From the NCBI GenBank assembly GCA_009693705.1, contig SHWS01000003.1, positions 1-64,000 on the forward strand: a stretch of 64,000 bases of DNA, written 5' to 3'. This document shows, piece after piece, positions 54,877 through 64,000 of the stretch; within the stretch, counting starts at the first letter, position 1, and every line of letters starts with the position of its first letter. The stretch comes from Pelagibacteraceae bacterium (GTDB lineage Bacteria > Pseudomonadota > Alphaproteobacteria > Pelagibacterales > Pelagibacteraceae). The notes below the pieces were generated by a model. That model saw nothing but the letters and a program-made list of their open reading frames with translations, searched no databases and was not told where the DNA came from. The position numbers were made by a program, and so were the translations under genes.

Positions 54877-55280
54877 TATAGATTTTGTTTTTTAATTTTG
54901 TCTTTAATATCTCCCATGGTTTTATTATCAATATATAATAATCCCGCAAGTCTTCTCATTAGGTTAGTTTCATAAATATCTGCATTTTTATTTGAATAAA
55001 CAACCTTCCAGAGAGATTCAACAATGTTAATTTTTTCTTTCACAGATAAGCTTTTTATTTCTCTTGTAAAATCTAAAATTTGATTTGAATTTTCTTCAAG
55101 AATTTTTGATTTTTCAATAATTTGATTTAATTTATTTTCATTTGCACCTAGTTTTAATAAGGTTTTTTCAATAATCAATTGTTCGTCTTTCGTGAAATTT
55201 TGATCAATTTTTGCTGCATGAACTAATAAAGCTGAAATTTTAATTAAAAACATATCCTCAATTTTTTCTTTAAAAAACAT
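54876..55280 (-). CDS. TerB-like family protein
   Basis: [28 protein letters not shown]..., [15 protein letters not shown]. Confidence 0.75.
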   Translation of the reverse strand: MFFKEKIEDMFLIKISALLVHAAKIDQNFTKDEQLIIEKTLLKLGANENKLNQIIEKSKILEENSNQILDFTREIKSLSVKEKINIVESLWKVVYSNKNADIYETNLMRRLAGLLYIDNKTMGDIKDKIKKQNL

Positions 55281-55284
55281 AAAT

Positions 55285-57756
55285 TTATCGGAGATTTAAA
55301 TTTTTAAGAATTTTGAAAGGATTTTCATTAAGTGTATTTTTTGGTAAATTTTTTTTTAATGATTTGATAGGGCTGTATTTAAAGAATATCCCATTTTCCT
55401 TTTCTGTGATTTTGTACCCCATTTTGGGTAAAATTTTTTTGAAGTTCTCTTTACTACAACCAAGCAAATTTAACATTTCTGGTATTACTTTAACTTCTTT
55501 TGTATTTGATTTCATTATCAACAAAAATAATCTTTCTAAAATATCAATTCTAACAAAAAAATTATCAAATTTTTCAAACCCACAAAGTAGCATAAAATTT
55601 TTGTCAGTAGAATTTTTATCATCTAAAAAATTTAGCCCAAATACTGGTGGTCTAAGATTCAAATATTTTTGATGAAAATTTTTCCATAATAATGTTCTCA
55701 ATGAGACAGCTTCTGGTTTTATTAGTTGAAACAAGAATATATGATATCTTCCAAATTTTAAACCTAAATTTCTTAAAATTTTTCTATCTTCTTGACTAAG
55801 TGTCTTTAGATAATTAGATACTTGTTCTCTTTTTAAGACACCATTATTTTCATATAATTGATAGGCAAGAGCTTTAATTGATGAATTTTTTTCATTAAGA
55901 TTTTTTAAATCCACAAGGCTTTTTAAAACCGTATTTATTTTGTTTTCCATCCATTTATTTAAAAAGTTATTTAGTTTTTGTTTTTGAATTTGATCTAAAG
56001 TTTCATCAACAATTAATTCAAAATTTGGTTTTAAATAATCTTTGCCAGATGTTAATTTAGCAACATCAAACTCACGCCAATATATTTTACCATCATCTTT
56101 TAGTTCTATTGAACTAGTATCAACAATTGTTTGAATTCTTTTTTCAAGCTCAGGCCCTATTGTTTGTCTAGCTGCTTTCTTTAATGATTTTATATCAGTT
56201 TCTAATGAACCTTGTTTTAGATCTATCTGAAGTTTCAAACCATTTATTCGACCAATGAATTGATTGTCAATTATGACATTGTTATTTTCTAAAATCTCAG
56301 TTTTAAATTCCATATCTTGTTTTAAACCTCTTGCGAGAATACTAGCTCTTTTATCAATAAACGTTTTTGTAAGTTCTTCATGGAGCCTATCGGAAAGTCG
56401 GTCTTCTAAAAGTTTTGTTTTTTCAATCCAATATTGTGGATTTTCTACCCAATTATTTTTATTTGAAACATATGACCAAGTTCTAACATTTGCAATTCTA
56501 TTTGATAAAGAATCTACATTTCCCTCTAATTTGTCAAGTTTCATTAACTGTATTCTCATAAAATCGTCAGTAATTTTTGATTTTTTACTAATTAAAAACC
56601 TAAATACATTTTCAATTACCTCATAATGATTTCCATATGTCTTTTTTGCAAAATCAGGAATTTGGCAACATTCCCAAAGCAAACTAAGAGTTTTTTTATC
56701 AAATTCTAAATTAATAAAATTCTTATCTTTTAAAAAATATTTTAGTGCTTTTTCATCTTCACGTTCATGAATTTTTCTTAGCCATGTAATTTGAGGTTTA
56801 TCTTCTAACGATCTGAGTAAAGTCGCTGGATTGTTAAAATTAAGATTCGAATTTCGCCAGAATAAAGTTCTAATCTCTTCAAATTTATGGTTTTCTAATA
56901 GTTTAATATCTTCTGCGTTTATTTCGTTACAATCACCAGTGATGCCAAAATTTCCATCGTTTAAATACCTACCAGCTCGACCCGCGATTTGTCCTATTTC
57001 AGATAAACTTAATTTTCTTAATTTTTTTCCATCGAATTTTTTAAGACTAGAGAAATAAACAAAATCTAAATCCATATTAATACCCATACCGATAGCATCA
57101 GTAGCAACTAAAAAATCTACATCGCCTGATTGATATAAATTTACTTGTGCATTTCTAGTTTTTGGACTGAGAGATCCCATCACGATTGCTGCTCCACCTT
57201 TTTGTCTTCTAAGCAATTCTGCAATTGCATAAACTTCTTCAGCAGAAAAAGCAATTATCGCGGTTTTTCTACTTATTCTTGAAACTTTTTTATGTCCTAT
57301 GTAAGTTAGTTTTGATAGCCGATTTCTATTTATAAACTCAATATCACCATCTAATTTAGAGATAATATTTTTAATAGTATTTGATCCCATAAACATCGTT
57401 AATTTTTTTCCTCGCATATTTAAAAGTCTATCAGTAAAAATATGCCCCCTTTCATGATCTGCGCACATTTGTATTTCATCAATACCTACAAATTCTAAAT
57501 ATTTATCAATAGGCATAGATTCAACTGTACATAAAAAATACTTAGCATCTGAGGGAATTATTTTTTCTTCTCCAGTAATTAAAGCAACTTTATTAATGTT
57601 GATTTTTTTAATTATTTTTTCATAAACTTCACGGGCCAATAGTCTTAAGGGAAAACCTATCATTCCACTGTTAAAATCAAGCATGGTCTCGATTGCTAGG
57701 TGGGTCTTACCAGTATTTGTAGGACCCAGAACAGCTATAATTTTATCTTTATACAT
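55285..57756 (-). CDS. Suv3/MgpS-like DEAD/DEAH-family helicase
   Basis: AVLGPTNTGKTHLAIETML; DEIQMCADHERGHIFTDRLL; IGQIAGRAGRY. Confidence 0.93.
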   Translation of the reverse strand: MYKDKIIAVLGPTNTGKTHLAIETMLDFNSGMIGFPLRLLAREVYEKIIKKININKVALITGEEKIIPSDAKYFLCTVESMPIDKYLEFVGIDEIQMCADHERGHIFTDRLLNMRGKKLTMFMGSNTIKNIISKLDGDIEFINRNRLSKLTYIGHKKVSRISRKTAIIAFSAEEVYAIAELLRRQKGGAAIVMGSLSPKTRNAQVNLYQSGDVDFLVATDAIGMGINMDLDFVYFSSLKKFDGKKLRKLSLSEIGQIAGRAGRYLNDGNFGITGDCNEINAEDIKLLENHKFEEIRTLFWRNSNLNFNNPATLLRSLEDKPQITWLRKIHEREDEKALKYFLKDKNFINLEFDKKTLSLLWECCQIPDFAKKTYGNHYEVIENVFRFLISKKSKITDDFMRIQLMKLDKLEGNVDSLSNRIANVRTWSYVSNKNNWVENPQYWIEKTKLLEDRLSDRLHEELTKTFIDKRASILARGLKQDMEFKTEILENNNVIIDNQFIGRINGLKLQIDLKQGSLETDIKSLKKAARQTIGPELEKRIQTIVDTSSIELKDDGKIYWREFDVAKLTSGKDYLKPNFELIVDETLDQIQKQKLNNFLNKWMENKINTVLKSLVDLKNLNEKNSSIKALAYQLYENNGVLKREQVSNYLKTLSQEDRKILRNLGLKFGRYHIFLFQLIKPEAVSLRTLLWKNFHQKYLNLRPPVFGLNFLDDKNSTDKNFMLLCGFEKFDNFFVRIDILERLFLLIMKSNTKEVKVIPEMLNLLGCSKENFKKILPKMGYKITEKENGIFFKYSPIKSLKKNLPKNTLNENPFKILKNLNLR

Positions 57757-57981
57757 TTCTATCTTTGGTATATTTTTTTTTTAACCTACCATATGTTGTT
57801 ACTGTTAAAGAACAAAAATAGACTAAAACATGACCGAATCAGAGGATATTAAGTTCTCATTTCTCATAAATTTTTTTAGATTAACACAAATATAATCACT
57901 TACATGTCATTAATTAAAAATTGATTATAATTTTTTATAAAGATTTAATAAAATTAGTTATTTTAATTCTTGAGAAAATAT

Positions 57982-58407
57982 TTAATTAGATCGACTATAA
58001 GTGGACGTTTTTATTTTTAAAATTTTCCATATACCTGTTGCGGAAGCAATAATTCTATTTTTACATTTTAATTCACAGATTAAAAATATTAGAGTATTTG
58101 TTTTTTTTAAAATTCTTGTAATTCCAATAATTTTATCTCCAGCTTTAGAGGTATCAATAAATTTTATATCTAGTGAAATAGTTACACAGACAAAATTATT
58201 TGCAACTCTATGGGCCGCAGTACCAGATCCAGAATCCATTAAAGCCGCCAAATAACCTCCATGTGTTATCTTAGCTTCATTTAAGTGATTTTTATTTATA
58301 ACAGTTTTAAATTCATATTTCGTTTTAGATATAGTTCTGAATAATAAGCCCCCATTATGTTTAACAAAACCAGGTTTAATACTTATCTGTTCAAACTTAT
58401 GATTCAT
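57982..58407 (-). CDS. PaaI-like hotdog thioesterase
   Basis: NHLNEAKITHGGYLAALMDSGSGTAAHR. Confidence 0.85.
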   Translation of the reverse strand: MNHKFEQISIKPGFVKHNGGLLFRTISKTKYEFKTVINKNHLNEAKITHGGYLAALMDSGSGTAAHRVANNFVCVTISLDIKFIDTSKAGDKIIGITRILKKTNTLIFLICELKCKNRIIASATGIWKILKIKTSTYSRSN

Positions 58408-58527
58408 AATTTTTGTTATAATATAAAAGTTAAAATTAATAAAATTATTAAAATAGTTATGAAAAAATATATAACTGACTTCTGTAGTGATAATTTAAAT
58501 ATCCAATCTAACATTAAACCTTTCTTT

Positions 58528-58604
58528 TGGTGGACCGCCCAGAACTCGAATCTGGAATTTCCCGGTTCGTAGCCGAGTGCCTTATCCAATTTGGCCAGCG
58601 GTCC
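58528..58604 (-). tRNA. tRNA-Arg(ACG), CCA encoded
   Basis: Reverse complement GGACCGC...CTCGG CTACGAA CCGGG...GGTTCGAG-type TTCGAGTTC...GCGGTCC ACCA. Confidence 0.95.
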
Positions 58605-58803
58605 ATTAATTAATACCTTAATATATCAAATTTTTATTTTATTTAACTTATAAAAATTTATTTAAAATTTTTATTTATAAACAAACAGTTTATATAAAAA
58701 CCGTTGTATCTAAATTTTGCTTCTTAAAAATTAATTATTTTTTGATAAAAATGTTAATATTTTGCCAAGCGACATATAAGATTGTCAAAAAAAGCCTTTA
58801 AAT

Positions 58804-58854
58804 ATGCTAAAATATATAAAACTTAATAATTATGTTAAGATATATAAAATTTAA
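58804..58854 (+). repeat. Tandem promoter-like direct repeat (period 28 bp) upstream of aceE
   Basis: ATGCTAAAATATATAAAACTTAA and ATGTTAAGATATATAAAATTTAA; each contains a TGnTAARAT extended -10-like motif. Confidence 0.65.
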
Positions 58855-58884
58855 CGGTCTTTAATTGTATAAAGCTATTTTAAA

Positions 58885-61800
58885 ATGATTGAAAAATTTA
58901 TTGTTCCAGATATTGGAGATTTTGAAAATGTAGAGATAGTCGAAATTTTAGTAAATAAAGGAGATTTAATAAAAATAAATGATCCTGTCGTTACAATAGA
59001 AAGTGATAAATCTAGCATTGAAATCCCTTCAACAGTCAATGGCAAAATAGAAACTATAAAAGTTAAAGTTGGAGATAAAGTTTCTAAGGGTGACTTATTG
59101 TTAACAATTGTCTCATCAAATAATGGATTTAATGATAAGACAATTCCAAAAGAAACTGAAACTATAATAAAACAAGCTGAAGCTGCTTTAGAAAAAAACA
59201 AAATTCAAGAACAAATTTCATTAAATTTTACTAAAGAAAAAAAAAATTCTATAATTCAAGTCGCCAATATTTATGATACTGATCCTTTGGAAACTCAAGA
59301 TTGGCTTGATTCTTTAACTGCGGTAATTCAAAAAAATGGTAATCAACGAGCAAATTTTTTAATTAAAGAATTGATAAATCAAGCATATTTAAAAGGAGCA
59401 AATATTCCCTATACGCAAAATACACCTTATTTAAATTCAATTCCTCCTGAAGCGGAAATAAAATCAACTGGAGATCAAAATATAGAAAGAAGGATAAGAT
59501 CTTTAATTAGATGGAATGCGGCAGCTATGGTAGTTAGAGCAAATAAAAAATTTCCAGAACTTGGTGGTCACATAGGAACTTTTGCTTCAGCGGCAACATT
59601 GTATGATGTGGGTATGAATCATTTTTGGAGAGCTAAAAATAATAAATTTGGAGGAGACCTAATTTATTTTCAAGGTCATAGTGCTCCAGGAATATATGCT
59701 AGAGCATTTTTAGAGGGCAGATTAAATGAAAAACAATTAGATAGTTTTAGGCAAGAAGTTAAACCAGGTGGCTTGTCATCATATCCACATCCCTGGTTAA
59801 TGCCTAATTTTTGGCAATTTCCAACTGTATCAATGGGTTTAGGTCCAATGCTTGCAATTTATCAAGCAAGATACATGAAATATTTAATAAACCGAAAATT
59901 GATTAAAGAAGAAGGTAGAAAAGTCTGGGCTTTTCTTGGTGACGGAGAAATGGATGAGCCTGAGTCAATGGGTGCAATTGGTTTAGCCGCAAGAGAGAAT
60001 TTAAATAATTTAATATTTGTTATAAATTGCAATCTTCAAAGACTCGATGGACCAGTTAGAGGAAATGGAAAAATTATTCAAGAATTAGAAGGAAGTTTTA
60101 GAGGTGCGGGCTGGAATGTAATAAAAGTTATTTGGGGTTCTTACTGGGATCCTTTGATTGCCAACGATAAAACAGGTCATCTGGTTAAGGTTATGAATGA
60201 AACAGTTGATGGAGAATATCAAGCAATGAAAGCTAGAGATGGTGCTTATGTTAGAGAAAAGTTTTTTGGCAAATACCCAGAGACAAGAGCGCTAGTTTCT
60301 AGTTTGCAAGATACAGATATTTGGAGATTAAATAGAGGTGGACATGATCCTCATAAAGTTTATGCAGCATATGACCAAGCATCAAAAAATCAAAATGGTC
60401 CAACAGTTATATTAGCAAAAACTATTAAAGGTTATGGTATGGGTAAAACTGGTGAAAGCGTTAATACTTCACACCAAACTAAAAAATTAGATGTAGACGA
60501 TTTATTATACTACCGAGACCGGTTTGATGTTCCTTTAACTGATGAGCAAGTAAAAAATATTCAATATTTCAAACCTGATGAAAACTCTCCTGAAATAAAG
60601 TATATTAAAGAAAGAAGAATAAGACTTGGAGGTTTTATACCTGAAAGAAGTATTTATTCAAAACCTATAAAAGCACCTCCAAAAGATATCTTTGATTTTA
60701 TGAAGGTAGCAACAGGTGAAAAAGAAATGTCTACTACAATGGCACTTGTAAGAATTCTAACTAGTTTATTAAGAGATAAAAATATTTCGCCAAGATTGGT
60801 TCCAATTATTCCAGATGAAGCAAGAACTTTTGGAATGGAAGGTTTTTTTCAAAAAATAGGAATATATGCACACGAAGGTCAAAAATATGAGCCTGAGGAT
60901 TTTGCTCAATTAACATCTTACAGAGAGGAAAAAAGTGGACAAGTTTTAGAAGAAGGGATTAATGAAGCAGGAGCTATGTCATCATGGATTGCAGCCGCTA
61001 CTTCATATACTAATCACGATATTGAAATAATACCTATTTATATCTTTTACTCAATGTTTGGCTTTCAAAGAATTGGAGATCTAGCTTATGCAGCTGGAGA
61101 CAGTCAAGCTAGAGGTTTTTTAATTGGCGCTACTTCGGGCAGAACTACTTTAGCTGGTGAGGGTTTACAACATCAAGATGGACATAGCCATTTATTAGCC
61201 TCAACAATTCCAAACAGTGTAACTTATGATCCGACTTTTCATTATGAACTAGCAGTAATTTTCAGAGAAGGTCTCGTAAGAATGCATGAAAAAAATGAAA
61301 ATGTTTTTTATTATATAACAACAATGAATGAAAATTATTCCCATCCTGAAATGCCCAAGGACAAAAACTGTGAGGAAGGAATTTTAAAAGGAATGTATAA
61401 AATTAAAGAATATAACAAGTACAAAAAAACTAAAATTCAACTTTTGGGCTCAGGTACTATTTTAAGAGAAATGATGGCTGCTGCATATATACTTCAAAAT
61501 GATTATCAAATAGATAGTGAAATTTGGAGTGTTACCAGCTTTAATGAGTTGAGAAAAGATGGAATGGAAGTTGAAAGATACAATCTGTTAAATCCCGACA
61601 AACAACAAAAAATATCATTTGTAGAACAATGTTTAGGTCAAACAGAAGGACCAATTATGGCTGCCTCTGATTATATGAGAATCAATTCAGATCAAATTAG
61701 GCCTTATACTAGAAAGAGTTTTTACTCTTTGGGGACAGATGGTTTTGGGAGAAGTGACACAAGGCAAAATTTAAGAAAATTTTTTGAAATCGATAAAGAA

Positions 61801-61923
61801 CATTTAGTTGCCTATGGATTAAGTATACTTGCAAAAGAACAATTAATATCTTCAAAATACGCAAAAGAGGCAATCAAAAAATATAATATAGATAGCAATA
61901 AACCCATGCCAACAAAACTATAA
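58885..61923 (+). CDS. aceE: Pyruvate dehydrogenase E1 (homodimeric) with N-terminal lipoyl domain
   Basis: N-terminal VTIESDKSSIEIPS lipoyl motif; then YDTDPLETQDWLDSL...GDGEMDEPESMGAI...NLQRLDGPVRGNGKIIQELEG, classic AceE. Confidence 0.96.
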   Translation: MIEKFIVPDIGDFENVEIVEILVNKGDLIKINDPVVTIESDKSSIEIPSTVNGKIETIKVKVGDKVSKGDLLLTIVSSNNGFNDKTIPKETETIIKQAEAALEKNKIQEQISLNFTKEKKNSIIQVANIYDTDPLETQDWLDSLTAVIQKNGNQRANFLIKELINQAYLKGANIPYTQNTPYLNSIPPEAEIKSTGDQNIERRIRSLIRWNAAAMVVRANKKFPELGGHIGTFASAATLYDVGMNHFWRAKNNKFGGDLIYFQGHSAPGIYARAFLEGRLNEKQLDSFRQEVKPGGLSSYPHPWLMPNFWQFPTVSMGLGPMLAIYQARYMKYLINRKLIKEEGRKVWAFLGDGEMDEPESMGAIGLAARENLNNLIFVINCNLQRLDGPVRGNGKIIQELEGSFRGAGWNVIKVIWGSYWDPLIANDKTGHLVKVMNETVDGEYQAMKARDGAYVREKFFGKYPETRALVSSLQDTDIWRLNRGGHDPHKVYAAYDQASKNQNGPTVILAKTIKGYGMGKTGESVNTSHQTKKLDVDDLLYYRDRFDVPLTDEQVKNIQYFKPDENSPEIKYIKERRIRLGGFIPERSIYSKPIKAPPKDIFDFMKVATGEKEMSTTMALVRILTSLLRDKNISPRLVPIIPDEARTFGMEGFFQKIGIYAHEGQKYEPEDFAQLTSYREEKSGQVLEEGINEAGAMSSWIAAATSYTNHDIEIIPIYIFYSMFGFQRIGDLAYAAGDSQARGFLIGATSGRTTLAGEGLQHQDGHSHLLASTIPNSVTYDPTFHYELAVIFREGLVRMHEKNENVFYYITTMNENYSHPEMPKDKNCEEGILKGMYKIKEYNKYKKTKIQLLGSGTILREMMAAAYILQNDYQIDSEIWSVTSFNELRKDGMEVERYNLLNPDKQQKISFVEQCLGQTEGPIMAASDYMRINSDQIRPYTRKSFYSLGTDGFGRSDTRQNLRKFFEIDKEHLVAYGLSILAKEQLISSKYAKEAIKKYNIDSNKPMPTKL

Positions 61924-61924
61924 G

Positions 61925-63178
61925 ATGTCAGATCAAGAAATAAAGGTTCCTAATTTAGGTGATTTTAAAAATGTTGAGGTGATTGAAGTATTGGTTTCAA
62001 ACGGTCAATTAATAAAAAAAAACGATTCCTTAATAACTATAGAAAGCGATAAATCTAGTGTTGAAATTCCGTCATCTTTAGATGGAAAAATTAAGTCGGT
62101 AAATATTAAGGTGGGAGATAAAGTTTCTGAAGGGGATATAATATTGATTTTGGATGTTAGAGAAGAAATTTCAAAAATTTCTCTTGAAAATACAAGTGTT
62201 TTAAATAAAAATTATGAAAAGAAAATAAACGATACCCTAAAAAAATCTACAATTGAAGTAGAGTCCTCAGGCTTCAAATTAGCTAGTCCAAAAGTAAGAA
62301 AATTTGCTCGTGAATTAGGGCTTAATATCAATCAAATTTCTGGAAGTGAGAAACAAGGAAGAATTATAGAAGACGATATAAAAAATTTTATATCATCTAA
62401 AATTAACAAAGTGGGAGAAAATAGAGAAATTGAAAGCAAAAAATTTACAAGTGAATTTTTGCATTCTGATTTTGGTGAAGTGGAAGTTAAAGAAATACCA
62501 AGAGTTAAAAAATTAGCAGCAACTTATTTAACTAATTCCTGGTCCACCATTCCTCATGTAACTAATCATGACGATATAGACATTACAGAAATGGAAAATT
62601 TTAGAAATTCTTTAAAAGATATCTATACTGGTGAAAAAAAAAAAATTACTCCTCTGGCATTTATTATAAAAGCTTTAGTTGCTTCTCTTAAAAAGTTTCC
62701 GAATTTCAATTCATCTATTGATAATATTGAAAGTGGTAAAATGACAATAAAAAAATACTATCATGTAGGTATTGCTGTTGAAACACAAAATGGATTAATG
62801 GTTCCTAAAATCAGAAATGCTGGTAATAAAAATATTTTATTCATTAGTGAAGAACTTAAAAAAATAAGTAATTTATGTAGAAATCTAAAAATTGATAAAA
62901 AAGAATTATTTGGTGGTTCCATGACTATTACCAGCCTTGGTGGAATAGGAGGTTCTTATTTTACTCCCATTATAAATTTCCCCGAAGTAGCAATTTTAGG
63001 GGTTGGCAAGTCTCAAAAAAAATCAATTTATATTGATGGAAAATTTCAAACTAGAACAATGCTACCAATTTCATTATCTTATGATCATCGAATAATAGAT
63101 GGTGCTGAAGCAGCTAGATTTAATAATGATCTGAAAGAAAATCTAGGCAAAAACTTTGCTTACAAGCTTGCGGTATAA
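61925..63178 (+). CDS. aceF: Dihydrolipoamide acetyltransferase (E2)
   Basis: Lipoyl domain ITIESDKSSVEIPS; E3-binding SPKVRKFARELGL; catalytic LSYDHRIIDGAEAARF. Confidence 0.96.
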   Translation: MSDQEIKVPNLGDFKNVEVIEVLVSNGQLIKKNDSLITIESDKSSVEIPSSLDGKIKSVNIKVGDKVSEGDIILILDVREEISKISLENTSVLNKNYEKKINDTLKKSTIEVESSGFKLASPKVRKFARELGLNINQISGSEKQGRIIEDDIKNFISSKINKVGENREIESKKFTSEFLHSDFGEVEVKEIPRVKKLAATYLTNSWSTIPHVTNHDDIDITEMENFRNSLKDIYTGEKKKITPLAFIIKALVASLKKFPNFNSSIDNIESGKMTIKKYYHVGIAVETQNGLMVPKIRNAGNKNILFISEELKKISNLCRNLKIDKKELFGGSMTITSLGGIGGSYFTPIINFPEVAILGVGKSQKKSIYIDGKFQTRTMLPISLSYDHRIIDGAEAARFNNDLKENLGKNFAYKLAV

Positions 63179-63201
63179 TTTATAACGTATAAAGAATATA
63201 T

Positions 63202-64000
63202 GTGAGTAAATCATTTTCAATTATCTCTGCATTAGTAGCCACTTTTATTTGGGGGACAGCTTTTATTGCTCAAGATATCGGAATGGATAATGTCGGTCCT
63301 TTGACATTTAATGCGTCTAGATTTCTTATAGCATTTATATCAGTTTTACCATTTGCTTTATTTTTTGAGAGTAAAAAAATTATTAAAGAAATTAAATTTA
63401 ATAAAAAAAACTTTATTAAACTTCTGGCCATTTTGAGTGGATCACTTTTTTTGGGTACTTACATTCAGACAATGGCCCTCAAATATACAATTATTGCTAA
63501 TGCTGCATTTTTTACAGGATTTTACGTTATTTTTGTTCCTATATTATTATATTTTATTCATTCCAAAAAAGTACATTGGAGCATTTGGCCTTCAATAGGA
63601 ATTTATTTTGTTGGTGCTTATCTTCTAAGTAATATTTCTAAATCAGAAATTATGTTAGGTGATGGTTTGATAATTTTATCCTCTTTTTTTTGGGCTCTTC
63701 ATATTATTTTTGTTGGAAAATTTATGGAAACATTTGATATCCCAATTTTTTTTGCAGTAATGCAAGCTTTGGTTGTTGGAATATTATCAATTTTCTTTGC
63801 ATACTTATTTGAAGACATTAATTTTTCTAAAATTCTTTTAATAAGTTCATCTATAATATATGTCGGGGTATTTTCAGGAGGAATTGCTTTTACGTTACAA
63901 ATGTTTGCCCAAAGAAACATTGAAGAGGCGCCAGCATCAATTATTTATTCTCTAGAGGCTGTGTTTGCTTCAGTAGCAGCGTGGATAATACTTAATCAAA
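63202..64000 (+). CDS. EamA/DMT-superfamily transporter (3' truncated by window edge)
   Basis: GTG start; SALVATFIWGTAFIAQDIGMDNVGPLTFNASRFLIAF..., frame open to the window end. Confidence 0.9.
   Translation, partial: MSKSFSIISALVATFIWGTAFIAQDIGMDNVGPLTFNASRFLIAFISVLPFALFFESKKIIKEIKFNKKNFIKLLAILSGSLFLGTYIQTMALKYTIIANAAFFTGFYVIFVPILLYFIHSKKVHWSIWPSIGIYFVGAYLLSNISKSEIMLGDGLIILSSFFWALHIIFVGKFMETFDIPIFFAVMQALVVGILSIFFAYLFEDINFSKILLISSSIIYVGVFSGGIAFTLQMFAQRNIEEAPASIIYSLEAVFASVAAWIILNQ

Noticed and set aside
57830-57895. 21-aa ORF MTESEDIKFSFLINFFRLTQI in the gap upstream of the Suv3-like helicase
   Set aside because: No SD, no promoter/terminator context and no recognisable family; unsupported without conservation data
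58357-58572. 71-aa + strand ORF
   Set aside because: Overlaps the thioesterase start on the opposite strand and runs into the antisense of tRNA-Arg

Overview
This 64 kb window is AT-rich, very gene-dense chromosomal DNA from a streamlined alphaproteobacterium. Gene content and order suggest SAR11/Pelagibacterales, which is an inference. Nearly all of it is housekeeping: dnaK/dnaJ/grpE, murJ-trpS, fur-miaB-phoH-ybeY-lnt-metK, nusA-infB-rbfA-rpsO-pnp, fabI-fabB-fabA, a dut-coaBC-ubiB-ubiE cluster, mutM-rpsT-dnaA-dnaN (candidate replication-origin neighbourhood), lysA-argH, CarD, and aceE-aceF. Two tRNAs are present: Leu(CAA) and Arg(ACG). I saw no CRISPR array, IS element, prophage or rRNA. Observations most worth a second look: (1) a 20-aa, 60% Lys/Arg peptide gene missed by the ORF track, with its own consensus -35, 5' hairpin, strong SD and terminator; (2) two 17-bp sites, TTTAGAA-N3-TTATAAA, upstream of irr and katG that resemble the Irr/ICE operator, suggesting an Irr-controlled catalase-peroxidase module; (3) an N-terminal lipoyl domain fused to pyruvate dehydrogenase E1; (4) unannotated tiny genes resembling ArfA (ribosome rescue) and LptM/YifL; (5) a promoter plus intrinsic terminator just before nusA, resembling an attenuator; (6) a tRNA-Leu/acyl-CoA synthetase junction with a 6-nt spacer that may yield leaderless mRNA. 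All family calls come from reading motifs by eye; no database search was run.
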